A stretch of DNA of 64,000 nt from Calendula officinalis (GCA_963853835.1 OY970828.1:61744861-61808860); one strand, 5' to 3'; positions 44,663-54,242 are shown, counted from the stretch's first letter. The notes: generated from the sequence alone by a model not told the origin. Made by a program: numbers and translations.

Positions 44663-44976
44663 CTTCCTCCGTATCAAAATAAGTGACACACATTAACTTA
44701 TACGTTTTTTGAGGTAAAAGATGAAAGTAGAGGTTAAAATAGATTAAAGTACATATTTAGTGGAGAATGTGTCCCACTTTTCTTAAATATAGTGATATTA
44801 ATGAGTTTTAAAAGTAAAAGTAAGGGTATAAGGGTAATTTCACTTTATTAAAGTGGATAGTTAGTGGGTATGGGTCCCACTATTTTTACTAAATAAGGAA
44901 AGTTTTCAAAGTGTTGTCACTTATTTTGATACACCCCAAAATAGAAAGTGTGTCACTTATTTTGATACTGAGGAAG
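44663..44976. mobile_element. Stowaway-like MITE upstream of the acyltransferase gene
   Basis: Starts CTTCCTCCGTATCAAAATAAG and ends CTTATTTTGATACTGAGGAAG, flanked by TA (44661-44662, 44977-44978). It sits about 190 bp upstream of the start codon, in the promoter region of the acyltransferase gene. Confidence 0.87.
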
Positions 44977-46166
44977 TATACAAGTTATCCTCGACGTTTG
45001 TGATTTAAACAATATATCTTTACCTTTGACTCTAAATGGTGACGTGTAATGATGACTTAAAGGGTATCATGATCATTTGGTTTTAAACACTGATTTTATA
45101 ATATATATATATTTTTTTGAATGGCCAGTTAGTGATTCGAGCCTAGACAGTGACATCAATAAGGGCAGTATGCCTTTCCTCGAACCCTCCACCAATGGGG
45201 AATAAATCCCACCATTTGTCCATGATAGGACTTCAACCCATGACCTATAAGTTATGGACAACACCTTATCTTTTTCACCAATATCACTAAACTAAAAGCT
45301 TTGGTAACTACTTCATCACATGGTAACTTCACAAAAAAGGGTACAATCAATTGATACATTTATTATCAAATGTTAATAACAGTAATCAAATTTGAAATAT
45401 TATATAAATATTATCCTCTTGGATTGAAATAAGATTTGACGTCTGAAATAAGATATTGTTTAAAATTGCAGACATCAAATTATTTCAATCTAAAAGAATA
45501 TTTTTTATATAATATTTCAAATTTGGTTACTGTTATTAACATTTGACAATAAATGTATCAATTGATTGCACCCTTTTTTGTGAAGTTACCATGTGATGAA
45601 GTAGTTATCAAGGCTTCTAGCATAGTGGTATTGGTGAAAAAGATAAAGTGTTGTCCATTAACTATAGTTCAAGTCTCGTCGTGGACAAATGGTGAGGTTT
45701 ATTCCCCATAAGTAGAGGGCTTGAGAAAAGGCATATTGCCTCACTACAAAAAAAAAAGATCTTTTGCGGCGATAAAAATCGTCACAAAAGCTCAAAAAAT
45801 CGCCGCAAAAACCCTTTAGAGGCGAGAGTTCGCCGCAAAATCTTCGCCGGAAAAGCCTCGTAGCTAAAACTCTTTTGCGGCGATCAAATTCACCTTTTGC
45901 GGCGACTCTTTTGCGGCGATTTGTCGTCGCAAAAACGTTTTTTTTTTTAATTTTGTTTTTTTTCTTGTTTCCATCTGATATTTTGAGGCAATAATTTCTA
46001 GAAAACTGCTATTTCTAACAAACCACAACAATGAATCAACACAATCAAATATTCTAACTTAATCATTTCAAACAAAACATTCAGCAAGTTAGCAATATTA
46101 AAGTTTAATCTAATCATATATTTTACAAAGTAGTTATCAAAGCTATGCTCTTCATCCTTATCCAAA

Positions 46167-46330
46167 TCAGAAGAGGAAGGACGGTTTTTTGTCCATTAAA
46201 CATGCTTTAGATAAGGCTTGAAAGATTCTTCGATTCTGATTTCGTACTTCACGTAATTCATTTTGTACTTTAGTTACTTGAGATTCTTGGCTAGTTTGTG
46301 AAGTAACATTTCCTGCATTTGCTTCTCCGC
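46167..46330 (-). pseudogene. C-terminal piece of a CACTA (Ptta/En/Spm) transposase
   Basis: On the minus strand: GEANAGNVTSQTSQESQ, VTKVQNELREVRNQNRRIFQ, ALSKACLMDKK and a TGA at 46169-46167. Heptad-like spacing suggests a coiled coil. This resembles the tails of plant En/Spm transposases. The catalytic part is absent, so the element is a deletion derivative. Confidence 0.55.
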
Positions 46331-46643
46331 CATTATGTCATGCTTCCATCCTGATTTTTCACAAATTCACAACCACATCTGCAGATTAATATAAGTTTCC
46401 TTTCACCATTGTTTATACCTACACAAATAACAAAACAAGAATATATGGTAGGTCATAAATCAGTTGCATTATAACTTATGATCTTCTCTCACTTTATGTA
46501 AGTAAACTAACACATGTTTAAGGGCAAGCAGGTAATCCAATTCAAATTAATAAAGTCAAAAGATCAAACTACAGGTCATAATTGAGGGAGAGGGACAACT
46601 TTAAGTGTGGTTTAGCAAGTATGTTGGTAATACTAATACTTAT

Positions 46644-46873
46644 TGTTGGGTCTCAAATGTTGTAATCAATAGTCTAGGGATCATTTATGTATGTAGTCTA
46701 AAGTTAGGCTAGGTATATATAGTTAGTCTAACCTAATTTCATATAATCTTTGCCTTAAATTGTAACCTCCATATCCAATTGCAAAGTGTTCTTAGTTTTA
46801 TCTCCATCTTAATCTTCCAATTCCTAATTGTTCTTGCTTAATCCATTAGTTTAATCATTGAATCTAAGTTACA
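46644..46873 (+). repeat. 5' LTR of the non-autonomous Copia-type element
   Basis: 230 bp starting TGTTGGGTCTC and ending GTTACA. A TATA-like 'ggtatatatag' lies about 75 bp in. Followed by AT and then the primer binding site at 46876-46886. Confidence 0.93.
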
Positions 46874-47339
46874 ATTGGTATCAGAGAAAAAGTCTTAATT
46901 GATTCGATCCAAATCAGCTGTGATTAAGCATATTGTTGAAGATTTTGATGGGTTTTTGAAGAGTTTGAAGAAAAAGTTGAAGAAAATCAATTCCAATTCA
47001 AAATCGAAGGTATGATTCAAGTTTTTGATAGTATAACATTGTTCTATTACTGATTTCGAGCAAATCAGTAGCAAATTTCATGTTAAAATCATCAAAAACA
47101 AGGTTTAATTTCGTTTTTAAAAGTTCAAAAATGAAGAACATGAAGAACACCATATTTTCGGAGCTTTAAAGCTAAAATCGAGAAAATCAGAACTTGTTTT
47201 CGAAAAAGTGTTTGAATAGGATTGTAGGTAATTGAAAATCGAAAGTTTTGCAAAAAGAATCACTCAATTTGGTTAAGAAATGAGCAAGTTATGATGATTT
47301 TAGTGAATTTTTGAAAAATCAAGATCTGATCTAAAAGTG

Positions 47340-47436
47340 TTCGGTTGACAAGTTCGGCTCGAAGTTCGGCTCGAAGTTCGGCTGACAAGTTCGGCTGACA
47401 AGTTCGGCTGACAAGTTCGGCTTACAAGTTCGGCCA
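47340..47436 (+). repeat. Tandem 13-14-bp repeats 'acaagttcggctg'
   Basis: About seven copies, some shortened to 'gaagttcggctc'. In the leader of the Copia-type element, upstream of the gag-like ORF. Confidence 0.9.
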
Positions 47437-47559
47437 CAGTCCCACACGACGTCGTTTTGATTAAAATAGGCTGACGCACGTTCTAATTGTAAAGTCAAAA
47501 AGGCATCGTACGACGTCGTATTGCTTCATTTCAAAAAGAAAAAGGCTGTCATTGTACAA

Positions 47560-48190
47560 TCACATCTCACTTCTCAGTACAATCGATTAGTGTATTTCAT
47601 CATTTTAAGATAAACATAAAAATATATTATCCAACATCATCTCTCCTCTCCTGTCATCTACGTACACCTCACCACCAACACTGTCCCATTCTTTTCCGAC
47701 ACCATCCAAAAACACATTCTGTTGAAAACCACTGCCCGACGTCTACCTCGGTCATCTTCTTCATCTTCACCGGCGAGCACACGAGCGTGACGGCGACGGT
47801 AGAACCTCCAACAAACAACAGCCCACCGACCCTCGCCGTTAACCTTCTTCTCCGACCGAGTATCTTATATCTCCGGCGAACCATCATCATCACACTGCAT
47901 CATCATCACCATTCTACCAAGGCTACCACCTCTCGTCATCTTCTTCACTAACCATCTCCGACGAACACCACAACCTATTTTTCCGGCAGTCCAAGCTTTC
48001 CGGCGACAATCTCTAACCACCGTTTTCCGCCAACCATCAACAACCGTTTACTTCTCAGTCCCCCACCTCCGCAACCTACTTCTTCTCCGGTGGGTTCTGA
48101 TTTTCCGGCACCCATCTCCGCCACTAACGGATCTATACCATCAAAGCTTACATCTTCACTGAAACAGTTCATCGGTTTTGAATTGGTCTT
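47560..48190 (+). other. GC-richer, pyrimidine-rich leader segment, possible captured sequence
   Basis: This stretch contrasts with the AT-rich rest of the element: it has many 'catcttcttcatc', 'ccggcg' and 'caccac' words on the plus strand. No frame stays open across it and no protein family is recognised. It could be a captured host fragment or simply a GC-rich 5' leader. Confidence 0.4.
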
Positions 48191-48533
48191 CACGAATCAT
48201 ATATAGTTGTGTGCAATTTTATTTGTGACACTTTTGTGTGTTGAAAAGTGTCAAGAAAAAAAAATATAGAATCTTTTGTCAAAGAAATCCATAAAAAACC
48301 GTTGTCTGATAATTATGGTGAGCAATTAGTTTTATTAACTAAAAAAAAAAAAAAATTTCAGTTTGTGTCAACTCCTAAATCAATTTGTGTTAAAAACCAG
48401 TTTTAAAAATTCCAAAGTCGTTTTATTTGGTTAGTCAATTAAAATACACACTCACATTTAACTAAGTGACCAAATAACAATAAATTTTCGAACAATTAAT
48501 TTAACTAAATCGTACTTTGTCACAGTATTTTAT

Positions 48534-49487
48534 TTGAAAATTTCAAATTTTGAAATAACAAGAGTTAAAATGGATCCAAATTTAAAAACAAATACAAATG
48601 AAAAATTAGTTTATGATAAGCACTACAAATGTTACGTTAAGGCATCTACAAAGTTACAAAGAGAAATAACCTGGTCAAAGAAAACAGAAGCAAAGTTTGA
48701 TGAATATCAAGAACAACTGAAGTCATCCGACACAGAAATTCAAAAGTTAAATGCAAACATTCAAGAGGTTAATGATACTCTAAAAGGTGAAATCAATCAT
48801 CAAATATCCATTATTAACAACCTTACACTTGAAAAGGAAAAAGTTGAAGATCACTGCCAAAAATTGCTAGATAAAGTTGCATCTCTTGAAGCAGAACTTT
48901 CTTTGTCACAGACTACAAACGATGTCTTGAAAATCAAAATTGCAGAATTTTCTAAACCTAAAATTGTTGATAAAGGAAAACATGCGATACAAGTTCCGAT
49001 TAAGATTTACACCGGTGAATCTTCAAAATCTGTTTCTAGAAAGGTCTCTCAGTTCACAAATTATTCACTTCAAAAGAGTAAAAAATTGTTTGTGAAACCA
49101 CAATCTTCAAAACTTTGTATGTCTAAATCAAAATCTGTGTTGAAGAAGCATTCTTCGATTCCAAAACATTCAATGTCTTCGACAAAAACATTAACATACA
49201 CGAGAAAAGATTTGTTAGCTTTGGCGCCTAAAACTAATTTCAATTTTTCGACAACAACGAAAAATGTTTTTGTTTCTAAGACAACTAAGATCTTAAAAGA
49301 AAAATGGATTCCGAAAACTCCAAAATCTCATATAATTCCTCAGAAATTATTTGAAAGTGAAACATCAAGTTTCAATTTTTCTTGGAATTCCAAATCTTTA
49401 CATAAAATCGATACAACTTATCGATGGTTTCATTCTCATACTAATACCATCGGACCCAAACAAAAATGGGTACCAAAAGTTGTATGA
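48534..49487 (+). CDS. Gag-like coiled-coil protein of the Copia-type element
   Basis: 317 codons. The likely functional start is the internal MDPNLKTNTNEK rather than the first ATG. Residues about 35-130 form a predicted coiled coil (EYQEQLKSSDTEIQKLN, LEKEKVEDHCQKLLDKVASLEAEL). Then comes a Lys/Ser-rich basic region, and a tail GPKQKWVPKVV, a motif often seen just before protease in Copia Gag-Pol proteins. No CCHC knuckle is present. I infer that it is the C-terminal half of Gag, kept while pol was lost. It may bind RNA through its basic part. Confidence 0.65.
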   Translation: MKISNFEITRVKMDPNLKTNTNEKLVYDKHYKCYVKASTKLQREITWSKKTEAKFDEYQEQLKSSDTEIQKLNANIQEVNDTLKGEINHQISIINNLTLEKEKVEDHCQKLLDKVASLEAELSLSQTTNDVLKIKIAEFSKPKIVDKGKHAIQVPIKIYTGESSKSVSRKVSQFTNYSLQKSKKLFVKPQSSKLCMSKSKSVLKKHSSIPKHSMSSTKTLTYTRKDLLALAPKTNFNFSTTTKNVFVSKTTKILKEKWIPKTPKSHIIPQKLFESETSSFNFSWNSKSLHKIDTTYRWFHSHTNTIGPKQKWVPKVV

Positions 49488-49508
49488 TTTGTTGTGCAGG
49501 AGATTGAC

Positions 49509-49700
49509 TTATACACACTTCAGTGTATAACTCGAGCCTCAACCGAATGACTTATACACATTCAGTGTATAACTCGAGCTTCATCAGAATGACTTATATA
49601 CACCTCAGTATATGACTCGATCTTTAAAGAAATGGCTTATACATACTACAGTGTATGACCCGCTCTCCAACGAATGGCTTTCAAGTACATCTGCTTGAAA
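49509..49700 (+). repeat. Array of five small hairpins at 42-43-bp period
   Basis: Hairpins at 49509-49530, 49552-49572, 49594-49615, 49637-49658 and 49679-49700. The stems are TTATACAC/GTGTATAA (twice), TTATATAC/GTATATGA, TTATACAT/GTGTATGA and TTTCAAG/CTTGAAA. Loops are five to eight bases. Between them lies a semi-conserved linker around 'ctcgagc' and 'gaatgact'. Changes on one side are matched on the other or leave a G-U pair. The array starts 20 bp after the gag-like stop codon. Confidence 0.9.
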
Positions 49701-49722
49701 CCCGTTTTTCATCGATATCATT

Positions 49723-49848
49723 GGTTGAGGGGGAGAATTTCTATATTCACTTGTCGAGGGGGGGGGGGGGGGAATCGATATTAATATGTCGAGGGGGAGC
49801 ATAACTGATTTTATGATTTATGAAACTCAACTGTTGAGGGGGAGCATC
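49723..49848 (+). repeat. Repeated polypurine-tract-like words (GTTGAGGGGGAG)
   Basis: Four copies of g-t-(t/c)-gaggggg(ag) follow each other at about 49723, 49752 (with a G14 run), 49788 and 49832. Further GGGGGAG words lie at 51266, 52076, 52198 and in the real tract at 52531. They resemble plus-strand primers for reverse transcription. Confidence 0.8.
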
Positions 49849-49922
49849 CTTTCAGAACTGCTAACCAATTTTCTAGTGCTCCCTTCAAATATTTTTATGA
49901 TTATCAATATGGGGTATCAATT

Positions 49923-51036
49923 TTTATAATATTCGTAAACGATCTCATTACCAATCTCAATTGGTACTGATTGCATCTGTTTATTACAAATTTTCTTATT
50001 ATATATTGATAATAATTTTTTTTTTCCTCAAAACAGTTTTTCAACCTCTTACAAATTTACAATCTCACAAGTTTATCAATGTTGAGTATTAGCTTTTGCA
50101 ATATTCGTAAACGATCTCTTTACAGTCTAGGTTGGTACTGATTGCATCTGTTTATTGCAAATACTCTTATTTCTCATTGCTACCTTTGTGTTCCTTCATT
50201 GTCGAAATTCTTCAATTGTAAATCAAATTTTTCTCCTTTCAAATTCGATTATCATTTTTCAAATCGATTCTCAACTACAAATATTTTTTTTACTCATATT
50301 GAGTAGTTGACATCACATTCATATCAACTTTTTATTAATCAATGATGCTCAACATTCCAAAATTTTAACTCACTTTGTGCTCACAATGATGTGTTCACAA
50401 CGTATGATACAAATTTTTGTCATATTCGTAAACGATCTCTTTACTAGTCTCGATTAGTAAAGGTTGCATCTGTTTATGACAACTTTTTTGTCTCTTGTGT
50501 TGTGGCTCAATTTTTTCAAAACTCTGATTTTGCACATAAATTTTCAATTTTTCAAAAAAACTTGTCTGCAACATTCAACACAACTGGCTGTTAAATTCGT
50601 CGATCTCTTTACTGATTTCCATCAGTAAAGATTGCATCTGTTTTTAACACCTTCTTGGATTGAGTGTTCTTACCATTTTTCAAACGATTTTCATTCTTAA
50701 ACGAACAATGGAGAAATCATTTTTTCATTTTCTCCAAAATGTTCAGATTCAATTCTGACATACTCATATTCTCACACACACAAAATCGTTTTTAATGCAC
50801 TGTTAGATCGTTGATCTTTGTATATCCGTCGATCTCTTCTCTGCACACGTTCAGTGACGATTGCATCTTTGTAAGTGGTATACTTCACTGATCTTTGATA
50901 TAACCAAACAAATTGATCTTTTTTAAATTTCAAATATTTGATTAACCATGTCTTTAATCATCGTGTTCGTCATATCCGTAAACGATCTCTTTACTGAAAT
51001 TTTTCAGTAAAGATTGCATCTGTTTATGAATTCACG
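49923..51036 (+). repeat. Six copies of a structured ~60-nt unit with covarying stems
   Basis: Units at 49923-49990, 50095-50161, 50417-50482, 50590-50650, about 50815-50885 and 50962-51036. Each has an outer stem, a conserved left loop (TTCGTAAACGATCTC or shorter), an inner stem-loop, and a conserved right loop (GATTGCATCTGTTT). Inner stems: TACCAAT/ATTGGTA, CTTTACTA/TAGTAAAG, CTTTACTGAT/ATCAGTAAAG, CTTTACTGAA/TTCAGTAAAG; units 2 and 5 pair poorly. Outer stems: TTTGCAATA/TATTGCAAA, TTGTCATA/TATGACAA, TGTTAAA/TTTAACA, and a near match in unit 1. No open frame crosses the region. Confidence 0.88.
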
Positions 51037-51039
51037 TGA

Positions 51040-52070
51040 TTATTGACATTGTTATTCTTCATTTTTTTTTAATATTTTTCTCCAAGATTTTTAGATCAAA
51101 ACAATTTTTCAGTGGTCACTTCATGAGTACTATATGTTTCTGGTTCTCGATTCTGAAGCTATCCTGTCTTGGCTCTCGATTTACACCGACACACAATTTC
51201 CTCTCTCCGTTTACACAAGGCAAACATTCAGCGTTAACATGAGGACCCTGGTCATGATCCTCATGAGGGGGAGAAAAGAGCAAGAAATAGTTCAAACGTC
51301 GGATTTATAACTGAACAACATCAAAAAGAACCACAAACATCCCATCAAAGAAGAAAATTTACATCGTATGTACTCATATCAACTGCAAAATCAGAATTAG
51401 AAGAAACCGATTCATCCAAAGAAATCTCTCTCCAAAATCTCAACCAAATCTCAACCACCACAATCTAAACCTTAACCGTATAAATCATTCCTTTCAAATT
51501 CTCTATCATCAAAATCCAAACCTTAACCGTTCAAATCATTATTTACAAAACACAAAACATTATTATCCTGTCCTCACAAAACCTCCATCACAAAATCCAA
51601 AACAAAATCTCCAATTACTGAAATCCCAGACAAATTCTTCCCTACTGACATTCCATTACCAGAACTTTTAACCTTAAATGAGACATTTTTAGATCTTTCT
51701 TACACCAACTAATTCAACGGGAAAAATCCATTGAGTGTTTGAAACTTGGAAGTTCGGTAACGGAAATTATAATTGCTTCTACTTCCACTCAGATGTTATT
51801 ATTGAAAAGCGAAACCTAGAGATGTTAATTACAGCATTTGACAAAGAATTGAAATGATCAAACGTAATTCACCATCTTGAAGTACATCTGAGAATACATG
51901 AACATTGTAGCTTGCCCATCTTTTCACAAGGTTACGCAATCCTCTATCAACTTTTGATCAGATGAAGGATTTGCAATGAGATCCTGAACTTACTTCATAC
52001 GTGAGAAGGAGAGCAACGGGCCAATAGAAGCAACTGAAGACGGAAGACTGGGATGGAGTGCATCAAGCAC
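51040..52070 (+). other. Non-coding interior of the Copia-type element
   Basis: AT-rich. A pair of similar 'aatctcaaccaccacaatctaaaccttaaccgtataaatcattcctt' like segments lies at about 51445-51500 and 51505-51560 (words 'aaccttaaccgt' and 'aaatcatt'). No gene or domain was recognised. Confidence 0.55.
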
Positions 52071-52195
52071 AAAAAGGGGGAGATTGTTAGGGCGAGTTAA
52101 ACTAGTTAGTGGTGATTAGTGAGAGGAGGTATAAATAGGTGAAATTAAGGCTAATGATTGTTTAATCCAACTCCCGTGAAAAATAATTGTTTGTT
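52071..52195 (+). repeat. Second purine tract plus LTR-start-like segment
   Basis: AAAAAGGGGGAGAT followed at once by TGTTAGGGCGAG copies the layout of a real purine-tract/LTR junction (compare AAAGGGGGAGAT-TGTTGGG at 52528). A 'gtataaatagg' TATA-like word follows 40 bp on. It looks like the beginning of an LTR from another Copia family, cut off after about 100 bp. Confidence 0.5.
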
Positions 52196-52539
52196 TGAGG
52201 GGGAGCGTAACCGTTATCAACATGTTACCTCAACAACAATTAATCAAGAATCATAGATCGACATAAAGCCACAAACTTCAAGAAAAGACTTCCGCTGTTA
52301 ATCTATCTATCATTATGGGTCTTACTTTTAGTCGATCAATATGTATCTTCAGTCAAAAGTCTTCAAAATACATCTTGTTGGTCGAAAAGCTACAAGAAGT
52401 ATTCATTTCTCACATCCAAAGAAAGCTCAAATTGTTCCTGTTCAACATTATTCAACGACATATCTACTAGGTGCAACTTTGGCTCAAGATGAAGACTTCG
52501 AAGATACGCCTCCCAGACTATTGTTACAAAGGGGGAGAT

Positions 52540-52769
52540 TGTTGGGTCTCAAATGTTGTAATCAATAGTCTAGGGATCATTTATGTATGTAGTCTAAAGT
52601 TAGGCTAGGTATATATAGTTAGTCTAACCTAATTTCATATAACCTTTGCCCTAAATTGTAACCTCCATATCCAATTGCAAAGTGTTCTTAGTTTTATCTC
52701 CATCTTAATCTTCCAATTCCTAATTGTTCTTGCTTAATCCATTAGTTTAATCATTGAATCTAAGTTACA
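52540..52769 (+). repeat. 3' LTR of the non-autonomous Copia-type element
   Basis: 230 bp, two substitutions from the 5' LTR (both T/C). Followed by the CTTAT target duplication and CACTA sequence. Confidence 0.93.
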
Positions 52770-52774
52770 CTTAT

Positions 52775-53862
52775 GATCTATGTGATTGCACTTTTAGGGT
52801 TGGCTACGTGTCTATCTAATGTTGAATGAAATCATAGTAAGGTTACTTGATGTGCTTTGTATTTTGTCATTTGATTTTCTTTTATAGTTACAGAATAACT
52901 TTTTATCCCCAAATGGAGATTTGCCATTAACATTTTATCCTTAAATGGAGATTTAATGGCAGACCTTAATGATGCTCTGGCTAAGCATATAATTTCATGT
53001 TAGTCAACCCGAGCATTTTCATAAAGACAGTTATACAAACTTAACCCGAATATCAAACACATGAATAAGCATATAATCAAACTTCTTAATTTAAAGCATC
53101 AACAATTAAAATCAAATGAGATCATCAACCAGAAGCAGAGTAGAATCAAAAACACTAAATAAGTAATTAAATACCGAAACATTTTTCAGTATAGGAATCT
53201 AAATAACAGTTTTTCGATTTCTAGCCCTAAATCAGATGAACATTTCGACATGACCGTCAATAAACATTGAAGTGACTGGAAATTGTTAAAATTCGGAGTA
53301 CTTACCTGAATCTGAGTCTCTGATCGATCGGTCGGTCGGAGATGACTGGTTCGTCAGAGGTGGTGACTAGTCGGAGGTGGTGACGAGTGAAGAATGAAGC
53401 CTGCTCGGTCGGAGGTTCTCGAACTGTGTCTCTACTCGATCCGTGTCTCTCCTCAATCTGTTTCTCTGCTCGATCAGTTGGATGAAGCGATGTGGTTGGT
53501 CGGAGGTGGTGGTGGTTTGCCGGAGGTGGTGGTGGTTTGCCGGAGGTGGTGAAACTATGCTCTGCTCGATTTATAACTCTCAATCTCTCCTCGTCGCTCG
53601 ATCTGCATCTCTTGTCTCTCTGGTCGATGCAAATGAACAACACTGAAAGCTGCCCATTTATTATAACCCTAAAAAAAGATACAGGGTGTTTTTCGGCGAT
53701 ACAGGGTGTTTTGCGGCGATCCCCTAAAAAAATTGGGGGGAAATCCGTCCCGCCTTATTTTTCAGGCACGACGCTCGATTATTTTGTCGTTTTATGGGTT
53801 TTTGCGGCATAATGTGTCGCCGCAAAAAGCCTCCCGTCACAAAAAACACTTTTTCTACTAGT
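52775..53862. other. Right part of the CACTA element
   Basis: No transposase coding was recognised. At about 53490-53555 a 24-bp unit 'ggaggtggtggtggtttgcc' is repeated two to three times. The overlapping open frames at 53302-53812 are by-products of this and lack any domain. The end has dense TTTTGCGGCGA words. Confidence 0.6.
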
Positions 53863-53949
53863 ATTTCTTATGGATGTCACTGTCTAAGCTCGAACCACTA
53901 ACTAGCTAACTGACCGTTCAAGAAAAAAAAAAGCAAAACAAAACAAATA

Positions 53950-54213
53950 CTCCCTCCGTCCCTAAATAAAGTTCCCATTTTGCCTTCAAATTTTGTCCCT
54001 AAATAAAGTTCCTATTTCTCAAATATAAGGGGCCCACTTAATATAATAATATTATTACCAATACTTTCACCACTAACTATCTCTTAAAACACTTTCTCTC
54101 TCTAATCAAACCTTATATTTTAATCAAAAGTAATACCAAATACCCCACCACTAACTATCTCCTAAAATGTTGTGCCCAACACAAATGGGAACTTCATTAA
54201 GGGACGGAGGGAG
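53950..54213. mobile_element. Stowaway-like MITE, first of a tandem pair
   Basis: Starts CTCCCTCCGTCCCTAAATAAA and ends with its complement (GGGACGGAGGGAG), flanked by TA (53948-53949, 54214-54215). 264 bp, the same length as the next copy. Confidence 0.88.
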
Positions 54214-54242
54214 TAATAAATTGTTGTCAACTTTCCATAGTA

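Larger units (their letters stand above)
46644..52769 (+). mobile_element. Non-autonomous Copia-type LTR element, 6.1 kb, without pol
   Basis: Two 230-bp LTRs (46644-46873 and 52540-52769), TG...CA, differ at two positions. The 5-bp target duplication CTTAT is perfect (46639-46643 and 52770-52774). A primer site TGGTATCAGAG starts two bases after the LTR, and a purine tract AAAGGGGGAGAT precedes the 3' LTR. The 5.7-kb interior has one gag-like ORF and no protease, integrase, RT or RNase H. Movement must therefore depend on proteins from another element. The interior contains arrays of hairpins and repeated purine tracts. Confidence 0.93.
45742..53863 (-). mobile_element. CACTA-type element (about 2 kb without the nested Copia)
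   Basis: It begins CACTACAAAAAAAAAAG and ends TTTTTCTACTAGTA, giving inverted ends of CACTA type. Many subterminal copies of TTTTGCGGCGA or its complement lie within 200 bp of both ends (for example at 45756, 45890, 45900 and 53695, 53803). The last base reads A instead of the usual G, and a 3-bp target duplication could not be identified. A transposase tail is present on the minus strand. The Copia element at 46644-52769 is inserted in it. Confidence 0.75.
45118..53926. repeat. Large inverted repeat, right arm split by the CACTA element
   Basis: Arm 1 (about 45118-45452) and arm 2 (about 45476-45741) are inverted copies: for example 'ttgatacatttattatcaaatgttaataacag' against 'ctgttattaacatttgacaataaatgtatcaa'. 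The outer end of arm 2 is missing next to 45741 but is found at 53866-53926 ('atggatgtcactgtctaagctcg', 'cactaactagct'), on the far side of the CACTA element. A foldback or MULE-like element of about 690 bp was thus split. Target duplication not resolved. Confidence 0.8.

Noticed and set aside
49509..49700. CRISPR-like array (regular 42-43-bp spacing of palindromic units)
   Set aside because: The palindromes are not identical repeats: their stems vary with compensation and the spacers are conserved, the reverse of a CRISPR array. The host is a plant and the array lies in a retroelement.
53302..53812. Overlapping ORFs near the right end of the CACTA element
   Set aside because: They overlap on both strands over a GGT-rich tandem repeat and show no transposase features.
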